NCBI GenBank assembly: GCA_030065125.1
Contig: JASJDM010000001.1
Span: 124,001-188,000, forward strand
Source of the DNA: Lysobacterales bacterium
Lineage (GTDB): Bacteria > Pseudomonadota > Gammaproteobacteria > Xanthomonadales > SZUA-38
DNA: 64,000 bases
Direction of reading: 5' to 3'
The notes beneath the pieces are model-generated. The model had not been told where the DNA came from and made no database searches. It saw only the letters and a list, made by a program, of their open reading frames with translations. Made by a program: the position numbers and the translations under genes. Positions 1 to 8,724 of the stretch are shown in pieces (position 1 is the first letter of the stretch; each line of letters starts with the position of its first letter).

Positions 1-270
1 CTCCACCCGGCGCCGCGCGGCGTGGTGAAGCCTGCTGGCCAATGGAATGCCGCGCGTATCAAGGTCGAGGACGAGCGCATCGAACACTGGCTGAACGGGC
101 AACTGATGGTTGAGTACACCATTGGATCACCCGAGTGGCAGGCCCTGGTGGACGACTCGAAGTTCACTGACTGGCCGGAATACGGCAAATCCCGCACCGG
201 CCATATCGGCCTGCAGGATCACGGCGATCCGGTGTGGTACCGCAATATTCGGATTCGCCGTCTGGATTAG
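1..270 (+). CDS. DUF1080 / 3-keto-disaccharide hydrolase domain protein, C-terminal part
   Basis: The reading frame is open from base 1, so the gene starts outside the window; only about 89 C-terminal residues are present. The end of the concanavalin-like DUF1080 fold is recognisable: a PAGQWN...HWLNGQ segment, then SKF, and the terminal GHIGLQDHG...RNIRIR pattern. Members are usually exported and have been linked to hydrolysis of 3-keto-glycosides. The TAG stop overlaps the GTG of the following oxidoreductase (TAGTG), so the two are translationally coupled. That fits a pathway in which a glucoside is oxidised at C3 and the keto-sugar then cleaved. Family assignment is firm; substrate is inference. 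Confidence 0.8.
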   Translation, partial: LHPAPRGVVKPAGQWNAARIKVEDERIEHWLNGQLMVEYTIGSPEWQALVDDSKFTDWPEYGKSRTGHIGLQDHGDPVWYRNIRIRRLD

Positions 271-2057
271 TGGCTGAATCACGCCCCGGCTATGACGTGA
301 TCGTCGTCGGTTCGGGCGCCGCCGGCGGGATGTCGGCCTTCATACTCGCGGTACACGGTATTCGGGTGCTGATGCTGGAAGCCGGAAGGAATTACGACCC
401 CACTACCGAAACCCCCATGTTCCACACGCCGGAGCAGGCACCCCTGCGGGGCGTGTCCACGCCCGATAAGCCATTCGGCTTTTACGACGCTACGGTAGAC
501 GGCGGCTGGCAGGTCCCGGGAGAACCCTACGCCAGCGCTGAGGGAACCGATTTTCTCTGGTGGCGGTCGCGCATGCTGGGCGGCCGCACCAACCATTGGG
601 GCCGTATCTCCCTGCGCATGGGTCCGTACGACTTCAAGCCGCGCAGCCGGGACGGCCTGGGCTTTGACTGGCCCATGGACTACGACGACCTGGCGCCCTA
701 TTACGACAAGACCGAGGCCCTGATCGGCGTCTATGGTTCCAACGAGGGCCTGGAGAACACCCCCAACTCATCCCCGGGGGTGCTGCTGCCGGCCCCGGCA
801 CCCCGGGTCCACGAAATGCTGACCCGGAAGGCCTGCCAGGACCATCTGGACATCCCGGTGATTCCGGCCCACCTGGCCATCCTGTCCCAACGCCAGGACG
901 CCGCCCGATGGCCGGCACGCCTGTTCCCGGGCAACCCCCTGGCCCAGCGGGTGCTGCGGGACTCCATGAACAGCCGGGCGGCCTGCTTCTGGGCCACCCC
1001 CTGCGGACGTGGCTGCTCCATCAAGGCCAATTTCCAGTCCACCACCGTGCTGATACCGCCGGCACTGGCCACCGGCAACCTGGACATTCGTACCGACGCC
1101 ATGGTGCGCGAGGTCACCACCGACGCCCGGGGTCGCGCCACCGGCGTGCATTACGTGGACAAGCGCAGCGGCGAAGACCGGCATGCCAAAGCCGGGCTGG
1201 TGATCCTGGCCGCCAGCGCCTGCGAGTCGGCCCGCATTCTGCTCAACTCCAGATCGAACCGGTACCCGGATGGAGTTGCAAATGGCAGCGGCCTGGTCGG
1301 TCGTTACGTCATGGACACCGTGGGAGCCTGGACCGGCGGCCGCATTCCGGCCCTGGAGAACATGCCGCCCCACAACCAGGACGGCGCCAGCGGCATGCAC
1401 CTGTACATGCCCTGGTGGCTGTACCAGGAACAAGCCAGGGGCCAGCTGGACTTTGCCCGGGGTTATCACATCGAGTTCGGCGGCGGCCGCGGCATGCCCG
1501 ACGCCTGGACCTTCGGCGGGCTGGCCAAACACACTCGTGGCGCCTACGGCCGGCGGTTGAAGGAAGAAGCGAGACGTTACTACGGCACCGGGATGGGCTT
1601 CGCTGGCCGTGGCGAGATGATTCCCAACGAGGACTGCTACTGCGAGATCGATCCGGACGGCAAAGTGGACCGCTGGGGTATACCAACCCTGAAGTTTCAC
1701 TGGAAGTGGTCGGAGCACGAACTCAACCAGGCCCGCCACATGCAGCACACCTTCCGGGACATCATCGAAGCCATGGGCGGCACCGTAACCACCACGGTGC
1801 ACGACAACGGCGCCGACGCCATCGCTAAACCCGGCGAGATCATCCACGAGGTGGGCGGCGCCATCATGGGGAAAGATCCGGAGCGGTCCGTGGTCAACCA
1901 GTTCTGCCAATCCCATCAGGTGCCCAACCTGTTTGTCACCGACGGCGCCTGTTTCGTCAGCAACGCTGACAAGAACCCCACGCTCAGCATCATGGCCATT
2001 GCGTGGCGGGCCTGTGACTATATCCTCGATAGAATGAACACGGGAGAACTGACATGA
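270..2057 (+). CDS. GMC-family FAD oxidoreductase, likely glucoside 3-dehydrogenase catalytic subunit
   Basis: A 595-residue flavoprotein. The dinucleotide-binding motif VVGSGAAGG is at residues 12-20, a GGRTNHWG flavin-loop motif follows, and the C-terminus carries HEVGGAIMG and NADKNPTLS with the His/Asn pair typical of GMC active sites. I chose GTG at 270, coupled to the stop of the upstream gene, over a GTG at 234 that would overlap DUF1080 by 37 bases. It ends in an ATGA overlap with the Tat-signal small subunit. The pair resembles the FAD subunit and hitch-hiker subunit of periplasmic gluconate/glucoside dehydrogenases; with DUF1080 upstream, oxidation of glycosides at C3 is the best guess. 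Having no Tat signal of its own, it is probably carried out by its partner. Confidence 0.85.
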   Translation: MAESRPGYDVIVVGSGAAGGMSAFILAVHGIRVLMLEAGRNYDPTTETPMFHTPEQAPLRGVSTPDKPFGFYDATVDGGWQVPGEPYASAEGTDFLWWRSRMLGGRTNHWGRISLRMGPYDFKPRSRDGLGFDWPMDYDDLAPYYDKTEALIGVYGSNEGLENTPNSSPGVLLPAPAPRVHEMLTRKACQDHLDIPVIPAHLAILSQRQDAARWPARLFPGNPLAQRVLRDSMNSRAACFWATPCGRGCSIKANFQSTTVLIPPALATGNLDIRTDAMVREVTTDARGRATGVHYVDKRSGEDRHAKAGLVILAASACESARILLNSRSNRYPDGVANGSGLVGRYVMDTVGAWTGGRIPALENMPPHNQDGASGMHLYMPWWLYQEQARGQLDFARGYHIEFGGGRGMPDAWTFGGLAKHTRGAYGRRLKEEARRYYGTGMGFAGRGEMIPNEDCYCEIDPDGKVDRWGIPTLKFHWKWSEHELNQARHMQHTFRDIIEAMGGTVTTTVHDNGADAIAKPGEIIHEVGGAIMGKDPERSVVNQFCQSHQVPNLFVTDGACFVSNADKNPTLSIMAIAWRACDYILDRMNTGELT

Positions 2058-2707
2058 GCTACAGTCAGCGACTGGCGCGACGGGAGGTATTGAAGATTGT
2101 GGCCTCAGCCGCCGCGGCTCCCGGACTGATGGCCGGCTGTGCTTCCGCCCCGGCAGATCTTGCGGTCGCGGACAGCGGGCGATCCGGGGCAGGTCCCGCC
2201 GGAACTCCCACCGACCCCGTCCTGGTAAACCCGGTAATCCCGTGGGAACTGACGCTGTCCGACACCCAGTTGGCCACGTTAGGCGTCTTGTGCGGCCTGA
2301 TCATCCCGGCAGATGAGAAATCTCCGGGGGCCGACGAACTGGGCGCGCAGCATTTCATCGATGAGTGGGTCAGCGCTCCCTACAACCCAATGCGGCAGGA
2401 TCGCGAACTGGTGCTCGCGGGCATCGGCTGGCTGCACGACGAATCCGCCCGTCGCTTTGGCTCAGACTTTGGCGAACTGGACCAAGCCCAGTACGCCGCC
2501 ATCTGCGACGACATCTGCCATGAGCCCGATGCCCAACCCGGGTTTGAGCAGGCCGCCCGGTTTTTCGACAGGATACGAGCCCTCACCATGATGGCCTTCT
2601 ACACCACTCGCCAGGGGCGCGCTGACCTGGGGTACGTGGGCAATGTGCCCCTGAGCCAGTGGGATCCGCCGCCCATCGAGGCGTTGCGCCACGTCGGACT
2701 GGACTGA
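2054..2707 (+). CDS. Gluconate 2-dehydrogenase subunit 3 family protein (Tat small subunit)
   Basis: 217 residues. The N-terminus has a twin-arginine type signal (ARREVLKIVASAAAA) ending in MAGC, so it could also be lipidated at that Cys. The body has the pattern of the small subunit of membrane-associated GMC dehydrogenases: LSDTQLATLGVLCGLIIPADEKSPGA near the start and a C-terminal QWDPPP segment. The start ATG overlaps the stop of the FAD subunit (ATGA). Its likely role is Tat export and stabilisation of that subunit. No cytochrome c subunit is visible here; the electron acceptor must be encoded elsewhere. Confidence 0.8.
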   Translation: MSYSQRLARREVLKIVASAAAAPGLMAGCASAPADLAVADSGRSGAGPAGTPTDPVLVNPVIPWELTLSDTQLATLGVLCGLIIPADEKSPGADELGAQHFIDEWVSAPYNPMRQDRELVLAGIGWLHDESARRFGSDFGELDQAQYAAICDDICHEPDAQPGFEQAARFFDRIRALTMMAFYTTRQGRADLGYVGNVPLSQWDPPPIEALRHVGLD

Positions 2708-2785
2708 CCGCCCGGGACATCTTCTGTTCGTTCCGCCGCCCCGCGTCGTTGAGTAGTAGTAGGAAGGGCGACATGGGTAACGGCC

Positions 2786-3559
2786 ATGGCACACGGCTAT
2801 ACCGACGGCGATATCGAACGCGCGTTCCGCCATAACGTCCGCTCGGACTGGATTTCGATCCTGGTTCGCCTGGTTGCCCTGAGCGTGGTGTTCGGACTGC
2901 TGGGCCGGGCCATCCTGAGATTCGACCCCCCCGCAGGCTTTCTGCTTCTGCCACTGGTTGCTGAGTTCCTGATGATCCGCTGGCTGGCGCTGCTGCTCAG
3001 CCGCACCGTGATCACCTGTCCGGCATTTGGCGAAGCCAGCAACCGGCCGGTGGCTGCCGTGGTGTGGACCATGATCTGGGCACTGGTCCTGTCCATCGTG
3101 CTGGCCGTAGACCAGGGTGACTTCTCCTGGAGCCGGGTACCGGCGGCCTGGGCGGAGTGCTGGGATCTGTTGCTGGAAAGCGGGCTGATCTGGGCATTCG
3201 TCATCCAGATCGGGGACCTGGTCTACCGCACTGCGCCAGACGTACTCCAGTGGCAGCGCGAGGGCGGCAAGTTTTTCTGGAATTCAGTAGTCGAACACGG
3301 CGTGCGCGTGGCCACCATCTGGATTCTACTGTTCATCTGCTTCTGCCTGTTTGTCCTGTTTGGTGAACAGCACGCAGACTGGATTATTGAGGAACGCCGG
3401 AACACTGCCTGGAGCATTTTCGGCTTCCTCATCGTGGTGGAATTCGGCGCCCTGGTCATTGGTGTCATGGTGCACCGTGACCTGGTCATCGGCCAGCAAC
3501 TGCCGGCCGACTCGGCCTTTCACGAACTGGTCAGGAAAGATCCCTCAGCTCTCGGCTGA
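2786..3559 (+). CDS. Integral membrane protein of unknown function
   Basis: 257 residues, with about five to six hydrophobic segments visible: around residues 22-42, 46-66, 90-108, 133-150, 175-195 and 205-228. Charged or aromatic loops separate them. I do not recognise a family or catalytic motif. It lies 78 bases after the dehydrogenase small subunit on the same strand, so it may be in the same transcript, but nothing in its sequence ties it to sugar oxidation. A strong inverted repeat over its stop codon separates it from the convergent pirin gene. Confidence 0.7.
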   Translation: MAHGYTDGDIERAFRHNVRSDWISILVRLVALSVVFGLLGRAILRFDPPAGFLLLPLVAEFLMIRWLALLLSRTVITCPAFGEASNRPVAAVVWTMIWALVLSIVLAVDQGDFSWSRVPAAWAECWDLLLESGLIWAFVIQIGDLVYRTAPDVLQWQREGGKFFWNSVVEHGVRVATIWILLFICFCLFVLFGEQHADWIIEERRNTAWSIFGFLIVVEFGALVIGVMVHRDLVIGQQLPADSAFHELVRKDPSALG

Positions 3560-3567
3560 GGGATCTT
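3537..3567. terminator. Bidirectional hairpin between convergent genes
   Basis: A perfect 13-bp inverted repeat (AAGATCCCTCAGC / GCTGAGGGATCTT) with a 5-base loop covers the stop codon of the membrane-protein gene and lies just before the pirin stop. On the minus strand the stem is followed by TTCCT, on the plus strand by TTGCG, so it should work better for pirin. Typical of a shared terminator between converging genes. Confidence 0.7.
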
Positions 3568-3573
3568 GCGCGG

Positions 3574-4275
3574 TCAGTGAGCCCGCAGGTCAAACGCCAG
3601 TACCTCGGCGTTGCGGCCCTTGCTCACCTCGATGACGTTGGCGTCGGTGACGGCCAGGCCGTCACCCGCACGCAGGGGCTCGCCGTTGACCTCAACCTCT
3701 CCCCGGGCCACCTGGACCCAGGCCTTGCGGCCGGGATTGAGTTCGATGCGATCACTCTCATCACCGTCGAACAGGCCGGAGAACAGGTTGACGTCCTGGT
3801 TCAGCGTGACTGAGCCCAGATCGCCGTTTTTCGATGCCACCAGGCGCAGCGTGCCGCGCTTTTCCGACTCCGGAAACTCCTTCTGCTCGTAGCCCGGCTT
3901 CAGGCCTTCGCGATCGGGAAGGACCCAGATCTGAAGAAAGTGCACGGGATCGGTCTCTGAGGCATTGAACTCGCTGTGGCGAATGCCGGAACCCGCCGTC
4001 ATGCGCTGCACCTCACCCGGACGGATGATGGAATGGTTGCCTTCGCTGTCCTTGTGCTCCAGCGCGCCTTCCAGCACATAGGAAATAATCTCCATGTCCC
4101 GGTGGCCGTGGGTGTCGAAGCCGGCGCCGGGAATGACCCGGTCCTCGTTGATCACCCGCAGATCTCCAAAGCCCATGTGCTGGGGATCGTAATAGTGGCC
4201 AAAGGAGAAGGTATGCTTGCTGTTCAGCCAGCCCATGTTCGCCGTTCCTCGCTCGCCAGCAGCTCGCTTGATCAT
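3574..4275 (-). CDS. Pirin family protein (YhhW-like bicupin)
   Basis: 233 residues, the usual length for the YhhW/quercetinase-like group of pirins. The N-terminal cupin keeps the metal ligands of the family: H56 and H58 in FDTHGHRDME, H100 and E102 in GIRHSEF. The second, degenerate cupin follows. A GAGGAGC ribosome site precedes ATG. Proteins of this family bind Fe or similar metals, and some cleave quercetin in vitro; the physiological role is generally unclear. It is divergent from a LysR-type gene 180 bases away, which may regulate it. Confidence 0.88.
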   Translation of the reverse strand: MIKRAAGERGTANMGWLNSKHTFSFGHYYDPQHMGFGDLRVINEDRVIPGAGFDTHGHRDMEIISYVLEGALEHKDSEGNHSIIRPGEVQRMTAGSGIRHSEFNASETDPVHFLQIWVLPDREGLKPGYEQKEFPESEKRGTLRLVASKNGDLGSVTLNQDVNLFSGLFDGDESDRIELNPGRKAWVQVARGEVEVNGEPLRAGDGLAVTDANVIEVSKGRNAEVLAFDLRAH

Positions 4276-4454
4276 TTTTTGCTCCTCAGTAGTGATGTGA
4301 TGGGGTTAGTTTGGACCCATGTGCCTTTTCCCTGAAGAGACCAATCCGGAACGCCAGCGTTTCGATTTTGGAAGCGAACAAAAAACTATCGCACATAATT
4401 CACATACAGTGGCTACACTCAAATCCTGATCGAATACAACGCACGTTTCGGCTC

Positions 4455-5354
4455 ATGAACAAACTCACGGCCATTCGCTACTTCTGCAAGGTGGTTGAAA
4501 ACGGCGGTTTCGCCGCCGCCGCGCGCAAGCTGCACACCACCCGGGCAACGGTCAACAAGTACGTGGTGTACCTGGAAGATGACCTGGGCGTGCCGCTGCT
4601 GCTGCGGTCCACCCGCAAGGTGTCCCCAACCGACGCCGGGCTGCGTTTCTACCAGCGCTGCGTGAAGATCCTGGAAGACCTGGAAGAGGCTGAGGCCCAG
4701 GCCTCGTCCGGCCGCGACGCCCCGGTGGGACGACTGCGGGTCAACGCGCCGCTGGCATTTGGTACCCGCTATATCGGGCCCTACCTGTGTGACTTCATCA
4801 GCACGTACGACAAAGTCGAGGTCCAGCTCAACCTGACCGACCGTTTCATCGACCTGCTGGAAGATGACTACGACCTGACCATCCGCATCAGCAACGATTC
4901 CGACGCGGCCAACCTGGTGATCAAGGATATCTGCCCCATCCGCATCCTGGTGTGCGCCTCGCCGGACTACCTGCGGAAACACGGCGAACCCGGAACACCC
5001 GAAGACCTGCTGGATCACACCTGCCTGCAGTTCGGTCACTCGCTGACCGGGCGCAAGTGGGTGCTGGGCAGCCACGAAGTGATTCCCAGCGGCCCCATCT
5101 GCTGCAACGAGCCCGAAGTCCTGAGGGAAGCCGCCCTGGCCAACCTGGGCATCGTGGCGCTGCCCAATTTCATGGTGGGCCCGGACCTGCAGGAGGGCAT
5201 GCTGCGCACCATCCTGACTGACTATCCCATTCCGCCTCGTTCCCTGCAGGCCATCTATCCCTTCCACCGCCAGGTGTCCGACAAGGTCACTACCTTTATC
5301 AACGGATTGATCGACCGATTCGCGGAGCGGCCGCCCTGGGACCTGATTGATTGA
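4455..5354 (+). CDS. LysR-family transcriptional regulator
   Basis: 299 residues. The N-terminal winged helix-turn-helix (residues 1-60, with FCKVVENGGFAAAARKLHTT and NKYVVYLEDDLGVPLL) is followed by a periplasmic-binding-like effector domain starting near residue 90. The start is the ATG where the LysR consensus begins; an in-frame upstream start at 4311 would add 48 non-homologous residues. Orientation divergent to pirin is the classical LysR arrangement, so pirin is the most likely target. The effector is unknown. Confidence 0.9.
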   Translation: MNKLTAIRYFCKVVENGGFAAAARKLHTTRATVNKYVVYLEDDLGVPLLLRSTRKVSPTDAGLRFYQRCVKILEDLEEAEAQASSGRDAPVGRLRVNAPLAFGTRYIGPYLCDFISTYDKVEVQLNLTDRFIDLLEDDYDLTIRISNDSDAANLVIKDICPIRILVCASPDYLRKHGEPGTPEDLLDHTCLQFGHSLTGRKWVLGSHEVIPSGPICCNEPEVLREAALANLGIVALPNFMVGPDLQEGMLRTILTDYPIPPRSLQAIYPFHRQVSDKVTTFINGLIDRFAERPPWDLID

Positions 5355-5640
5355 CGCAGTGCCACCCGGGCTTCAGGAAGAGGGACCGGGGCGAGACCCG
5401 CCATCAACGATATCGACGTCCTCTGCCTGGCGTCCGGACACCCGCCATTGGGGATACTGGAACAGCGCCAGGCCTGGGCGGCAGGCCCTGTACCAGCAGC
5501 CTGAGCCCCCAATGTGACAGCACAGATTCATGCTCCAAGCCTTGCATTCCCTGGCTGAGACCTCCGTCACATTTGTTTATTGGTTGGGCAATGGGTTCCA
5601 CGATATAGTGCCGTAACGTTTTTATGGGGGAACTCCGCGT

Positions 5641-8616
5641 ATGTCTCAGTCCAGCGACTTGAGAGCGTCCGGTCTCGGCAAAATTAAGGTTTTCGGCCTG
5701 CTGCTGTTTTTCCTGTCGGGGATGACGGGGCTGGTCTACCAGTCGGTCTGGAGCCACTACCTGGGCAATTTCCTGGGACATGCAGCCTACGCCCAGGCCG
5801 CAATTCTGGTGATCTTCATGGGTGGCCTGGGGCTTGGCGGATACATCGGGTCCCGGGTGGGCCGGTATGAATCCGTCCCGTTCCAGCTCTATGCCATTCT
5901 TGAGCTGGTCATTGGTGTCGCCGCTCTGGTATTTCACTGGTTGTTCGTCTACTCCACCAAGGAGTTCATCGAGCCTGGCGGCGGCGCACTGCTGGTCAAT
6001 ACCCTGCGTTTCCTGCTCTCCGCCGCACTGCTGCTGCCGCCCAGCATCCTGCTGGGAATGACTTTCCCGCTGTTTACCGAGGCCCTGACCAAGGTGGGCG
6101 CTTCCATCGATGGCCGCACCATTGCCATCTCCTATTTCACCAACAGCATCGGCGCTTCCATGGGCGCACTGGTCAGCGTCTTTGTTCTGATTCCCGCCGT
6201 GGGGTTGCCTGGCACGCTGCTGACGGCCGGCATTATCAACATTCTGATTGGTGCGTTCCTGTACCTGGCCGGCCGCACCATCGATCCGGAAAAGGTACCG
6301 AGCGAAGTGCTCAACGCCTACGAACACCGCCAGAGCGAACCGAAGAAGATCCCGCTGGACTCACTTTCCAAGTTCGTGCTGTTGGCTGCAGGCCTGACCG
6401 GCGCGGCGTCATTTATCTACGAAATCGTCTGGATCCGCCTGCTCAGCCTCGCCCTGGGCAGCACGCTGCATTCCTTCGAACTCATGGTGTCGGCCTTCAT
6501 CCTGGGGATCGCGGTGGGCAGCCTGGTGGTGCGCAGCCTGTTCAAGCGAATCAAGAATGTACTGGCGGTGGCCGGTGTCGTTCAACTGCTCATGGCGGTG
6601 GCCGCGGCTTCTTCCTTGCCGCTGTTCAATGAGACCTTCAACCTGGTCTCGTATTTTTACAACGCCCTGGACAAGACTGATTCCGGTTACGATCTGTACC
6701 TGGTCGTGACCAGCGTCATCGCGTTGATGATCATGTTCCCGGCGACGTTTTTCGCCGGAATGACGCTGCCCCTGTTCACACACGCGCTGGCTTCGCGCAA
6801 TCACTCGGAGCGGAGTATCGGCCATATTTATGCCGCCAATACCCTGGGCAGCATCGTGGGCGTTGTGGTGGCGGTCTTCCTGGCGTTGCCGCTGCTGGGA
6901 CTCAAGGGGAGCCTGCTGCTGGGTGCACTCATCGACGCGGCGCTCGGCATCGTACTGCTGGTGTTCGCCGGCAAGCTGATGACGGTCAGCCCCGGGATCC
7001 ACCGGCTGTCTGGCGCTTGCCTTTTGGCCGTTGCCGCTTTATTCGCGTTTGGCAAACTCGACAATGAAAACCTGTCTTCGGGGACCTTCCGACACGGTTT
7101 CGCGGAGCTGGGTGGTGACGCTCAGATTGACTTCATCCGGCACGGCCGAACGTCCACCATCTCCGTCTACACCAAGGACAACGAACGGACCATTGCCACC
7201 AACGGCAAACCCGATGCCTCGATACATATCGGTGAGCTGGGAATGGCGGGAGACGAGCCCACCATGGTGGTTGCTGCAGCGTTGCCGCTGACCATCCATC
7301 CTGACCCCAACAACGTAGCCATCATTGGGTTCGGATCAGGCTTGACCACCCACGCAGTCCTGCTGGATTCCACGGTGGAGAATGTAGACACCATCGAGAT
7401 TGAGCCCCAGATGGTCGAGGGTGCCCGTTTGTTCAGCCCGCGCAACGACCTGGCTTATGACGACGCCCGATCGAAGATTCATATCGATGACGCCAAGGCG
7501 TTTTTCCAACGCACCGGTACCCGGTACGACCTCATTATCTCTGAACCATCGAACCCGTGGGTAAGCGGAGTGGGCGGCCTGTTCAGCATCGAGTTTTACG
7601 AACTGATCCGCAATTACCTGGACGACGACGGTCTTCTGGTCCAATGGATCCAGGCCTATGAGATCAGCGAAGACCTCATCGCAACGGTGTTTCTGGCGCT
7701 GGAGCCTCACTTTGGCGATTACGCGGTTTTCAAGGGCGCTGAAACTGACCTGATCATCATTGCCAGCAAGAAGCAGCAGTGGGGCACCTTATCAAGTCGC
7801 GTTTTCGGGCAACCCGCCCTCAAGGCGGAACTCGAGGAAATCGGAATTCAGACCCTGACCGATCTGCAGATTCGGTACGTGGGCAACAGGGCGTTGCTCA
7901 GCCCACTGTGGCGGCAGTATGCCATCAGCCCGAATAGCGATTTCTTCCCATTGCTTTCCCTGCACGCCCCCAGAGCGCGCTTTCGCCGGGACATTGCGAC
8001 GAGCCTTGTTAACCTGAGAGTTGATTCGCCACTGCCAATAGCCGAATTGACCTCAGAAGCGGACTGGGTTGGCAACGACAAGCCGGTGCTGACACCGGCC
8101 CTGGTAACCGCCAAAAAATTTGTCGACGCGAGCAATCTGGCAGAACGGGCGTTTAATCGCGACCGGTCCGGTGCCAGTCTGTTTTGGGTTCAGTCTACCG
8201 GGCAAGACTGCAGCCTGCTGGCGGAGAACCAGCAAAAGTGGCTCAGCACTGTGCACAAGTACGCTACGGACTCCATTCCGTTTCTGCCGGTGGCTACCGC
8301 CAGCCGGCTATGGGGTTCAGGTTACTGGACCGAATGCGAGGCGGTGTCTCAGCGAATGGCGGTTTACCAGCACCTGGCCTCCCGTAACTGGCCCGCCCTG
8401 CTGAATTCCATCACGCAGCAGTTCGATGGGTTGGAGATAGGCAAGGTGCGCGACGACCTGATCGCCATGGCCATCCTGGCAAGCGTTAGAGCTGGCAGAC
8501 CTGACATCGGGAAAGTCTACGCAGAGGAATACACCAAATCTGAAGGCCAACCCACGATTACTGAAATCCTTGTCCAGTTGCTGGTACTTGGGGGCAGCGC
8601 TCCGACGATTCAATAA
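5641..8616 (+). CDS. Fused multispanning membrane protein / spermidine synthase-like protein
   Basis: 991 residues. The first ~460 consist of two related halves of hydrophobic helices; a LSGMTGLVYQSVW segment near residue 25 and AAGLTGAASFIYEIVW near 250 are the repeated first-helix motif of this family. From about residue 480 comes a spermine/spermidine synthase-type domain with the SAM-site motif GFGSGLTTHAVL, an acidic EIEP, and SEPSNPWVSGVGGLFS. A C-terminal tail of roughly 230 residues has no recognised domain. A GGGGGA ribosome site precedes ATG. Many bacteria carry such fusions, few have been tested, and whether this makes polyamines or modifies a lipid or peptide at the membrane is unknown. 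Confidence 0.85.
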   Translation: MSQSSDLRASGLGKIKVFGLLLFFLSGMTGLVYQSVWSHYLGNFLGHAAYAQAAILVIFMGGLGLGGYIGSRVGRYESVPFQLYAILELVIGVAALVFHWLFVYSTKEFIEPGGGALLVNTLRFLLSAALLLPPSILLGMTFPLFTEALTKVGASIDGRTIAISYFTNSIGASMGALVSVFVLIPAVGLPGTLLTAGIINILIGAFLYLAGRTIDPEKVPSEVLNAYEHRQSEPKKIPLDSLSKFVLLAAGLTGAASFIYEIVWIRLLSLALGSTLHSFELMVSAFILGIAVGSLVVRSLFKRIKNVLAVAGVVQLLMAVAAASSLPLFNETFNLVSYFYNALDKTDSGYDLYLVVTSVIALMIMFPATFFAGMTLPLFTHALASRNHSERSIGHIYAANTLGSIVGVVVAVFLALPLLGLKGSLLLGALIDAALGIVLLVFAGKLMTVSPGIHRLSGACLLAVAALFAFGKLDNENLSSGTFRHGFAELGGDAQIDFIRHGRTSTISVYTKDNERTIATNGKPDASIHIGELGMAGDEPTMVVAAALPLTIHPDPNNVAIIGFGSGLTTHAVLLDSTVENVDTIEIEPQMVEGARLFSPRNDLAYDDARSKIHIDDAKAFFQRTGTRYDLIISEPSNPWVSGVGGLFSIEFYELIRNYLDDDGLLVQWIQAYEISEDLIATVFLALEPHFGDYAVFKGAETDLIIIASKKQQWGTLSSRVFGQPALKAELEEIGIQTLTDLQIRYVGNRALLSPLWRQYAISPNSDFFPLLSLHAPRARFRRDIATSLVNLRVDSPLPIAELTSEADWVGNDKPVLTPALVTAKKFVDASNLAERAFNRDRSGASLFWVQSTGQDCSLLAENQQKWLSTVHKYATDSIPFLPVATASRLWGSGYWTECEAVSQRMAVYQHLASRNWPALLNSITQQFDGLEIGKVRDDLIAMAILASVRAGRPDIGKVYAEEYTKSEGQPTITEILVQLLVLGGSAPTIQ

Positions 8617-8724
8617 GTTCTGGCGGCCGTCCGAACAAAGCACATGGTGCCACCCATCGTCGACTGGTGATTCAGGCCGCGCCGTGGCTGCACCGGTATT
8701 GCCCGGGCATACTGAGGCGGCGGC

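Noticed and set aside
768..1916. Minus-strand open frame of 382 codons within the GMC oxidoreductase
   Set aside because: Antisense to a gene with all GMC motifs; His/Gly/Val-rich shadow composition.
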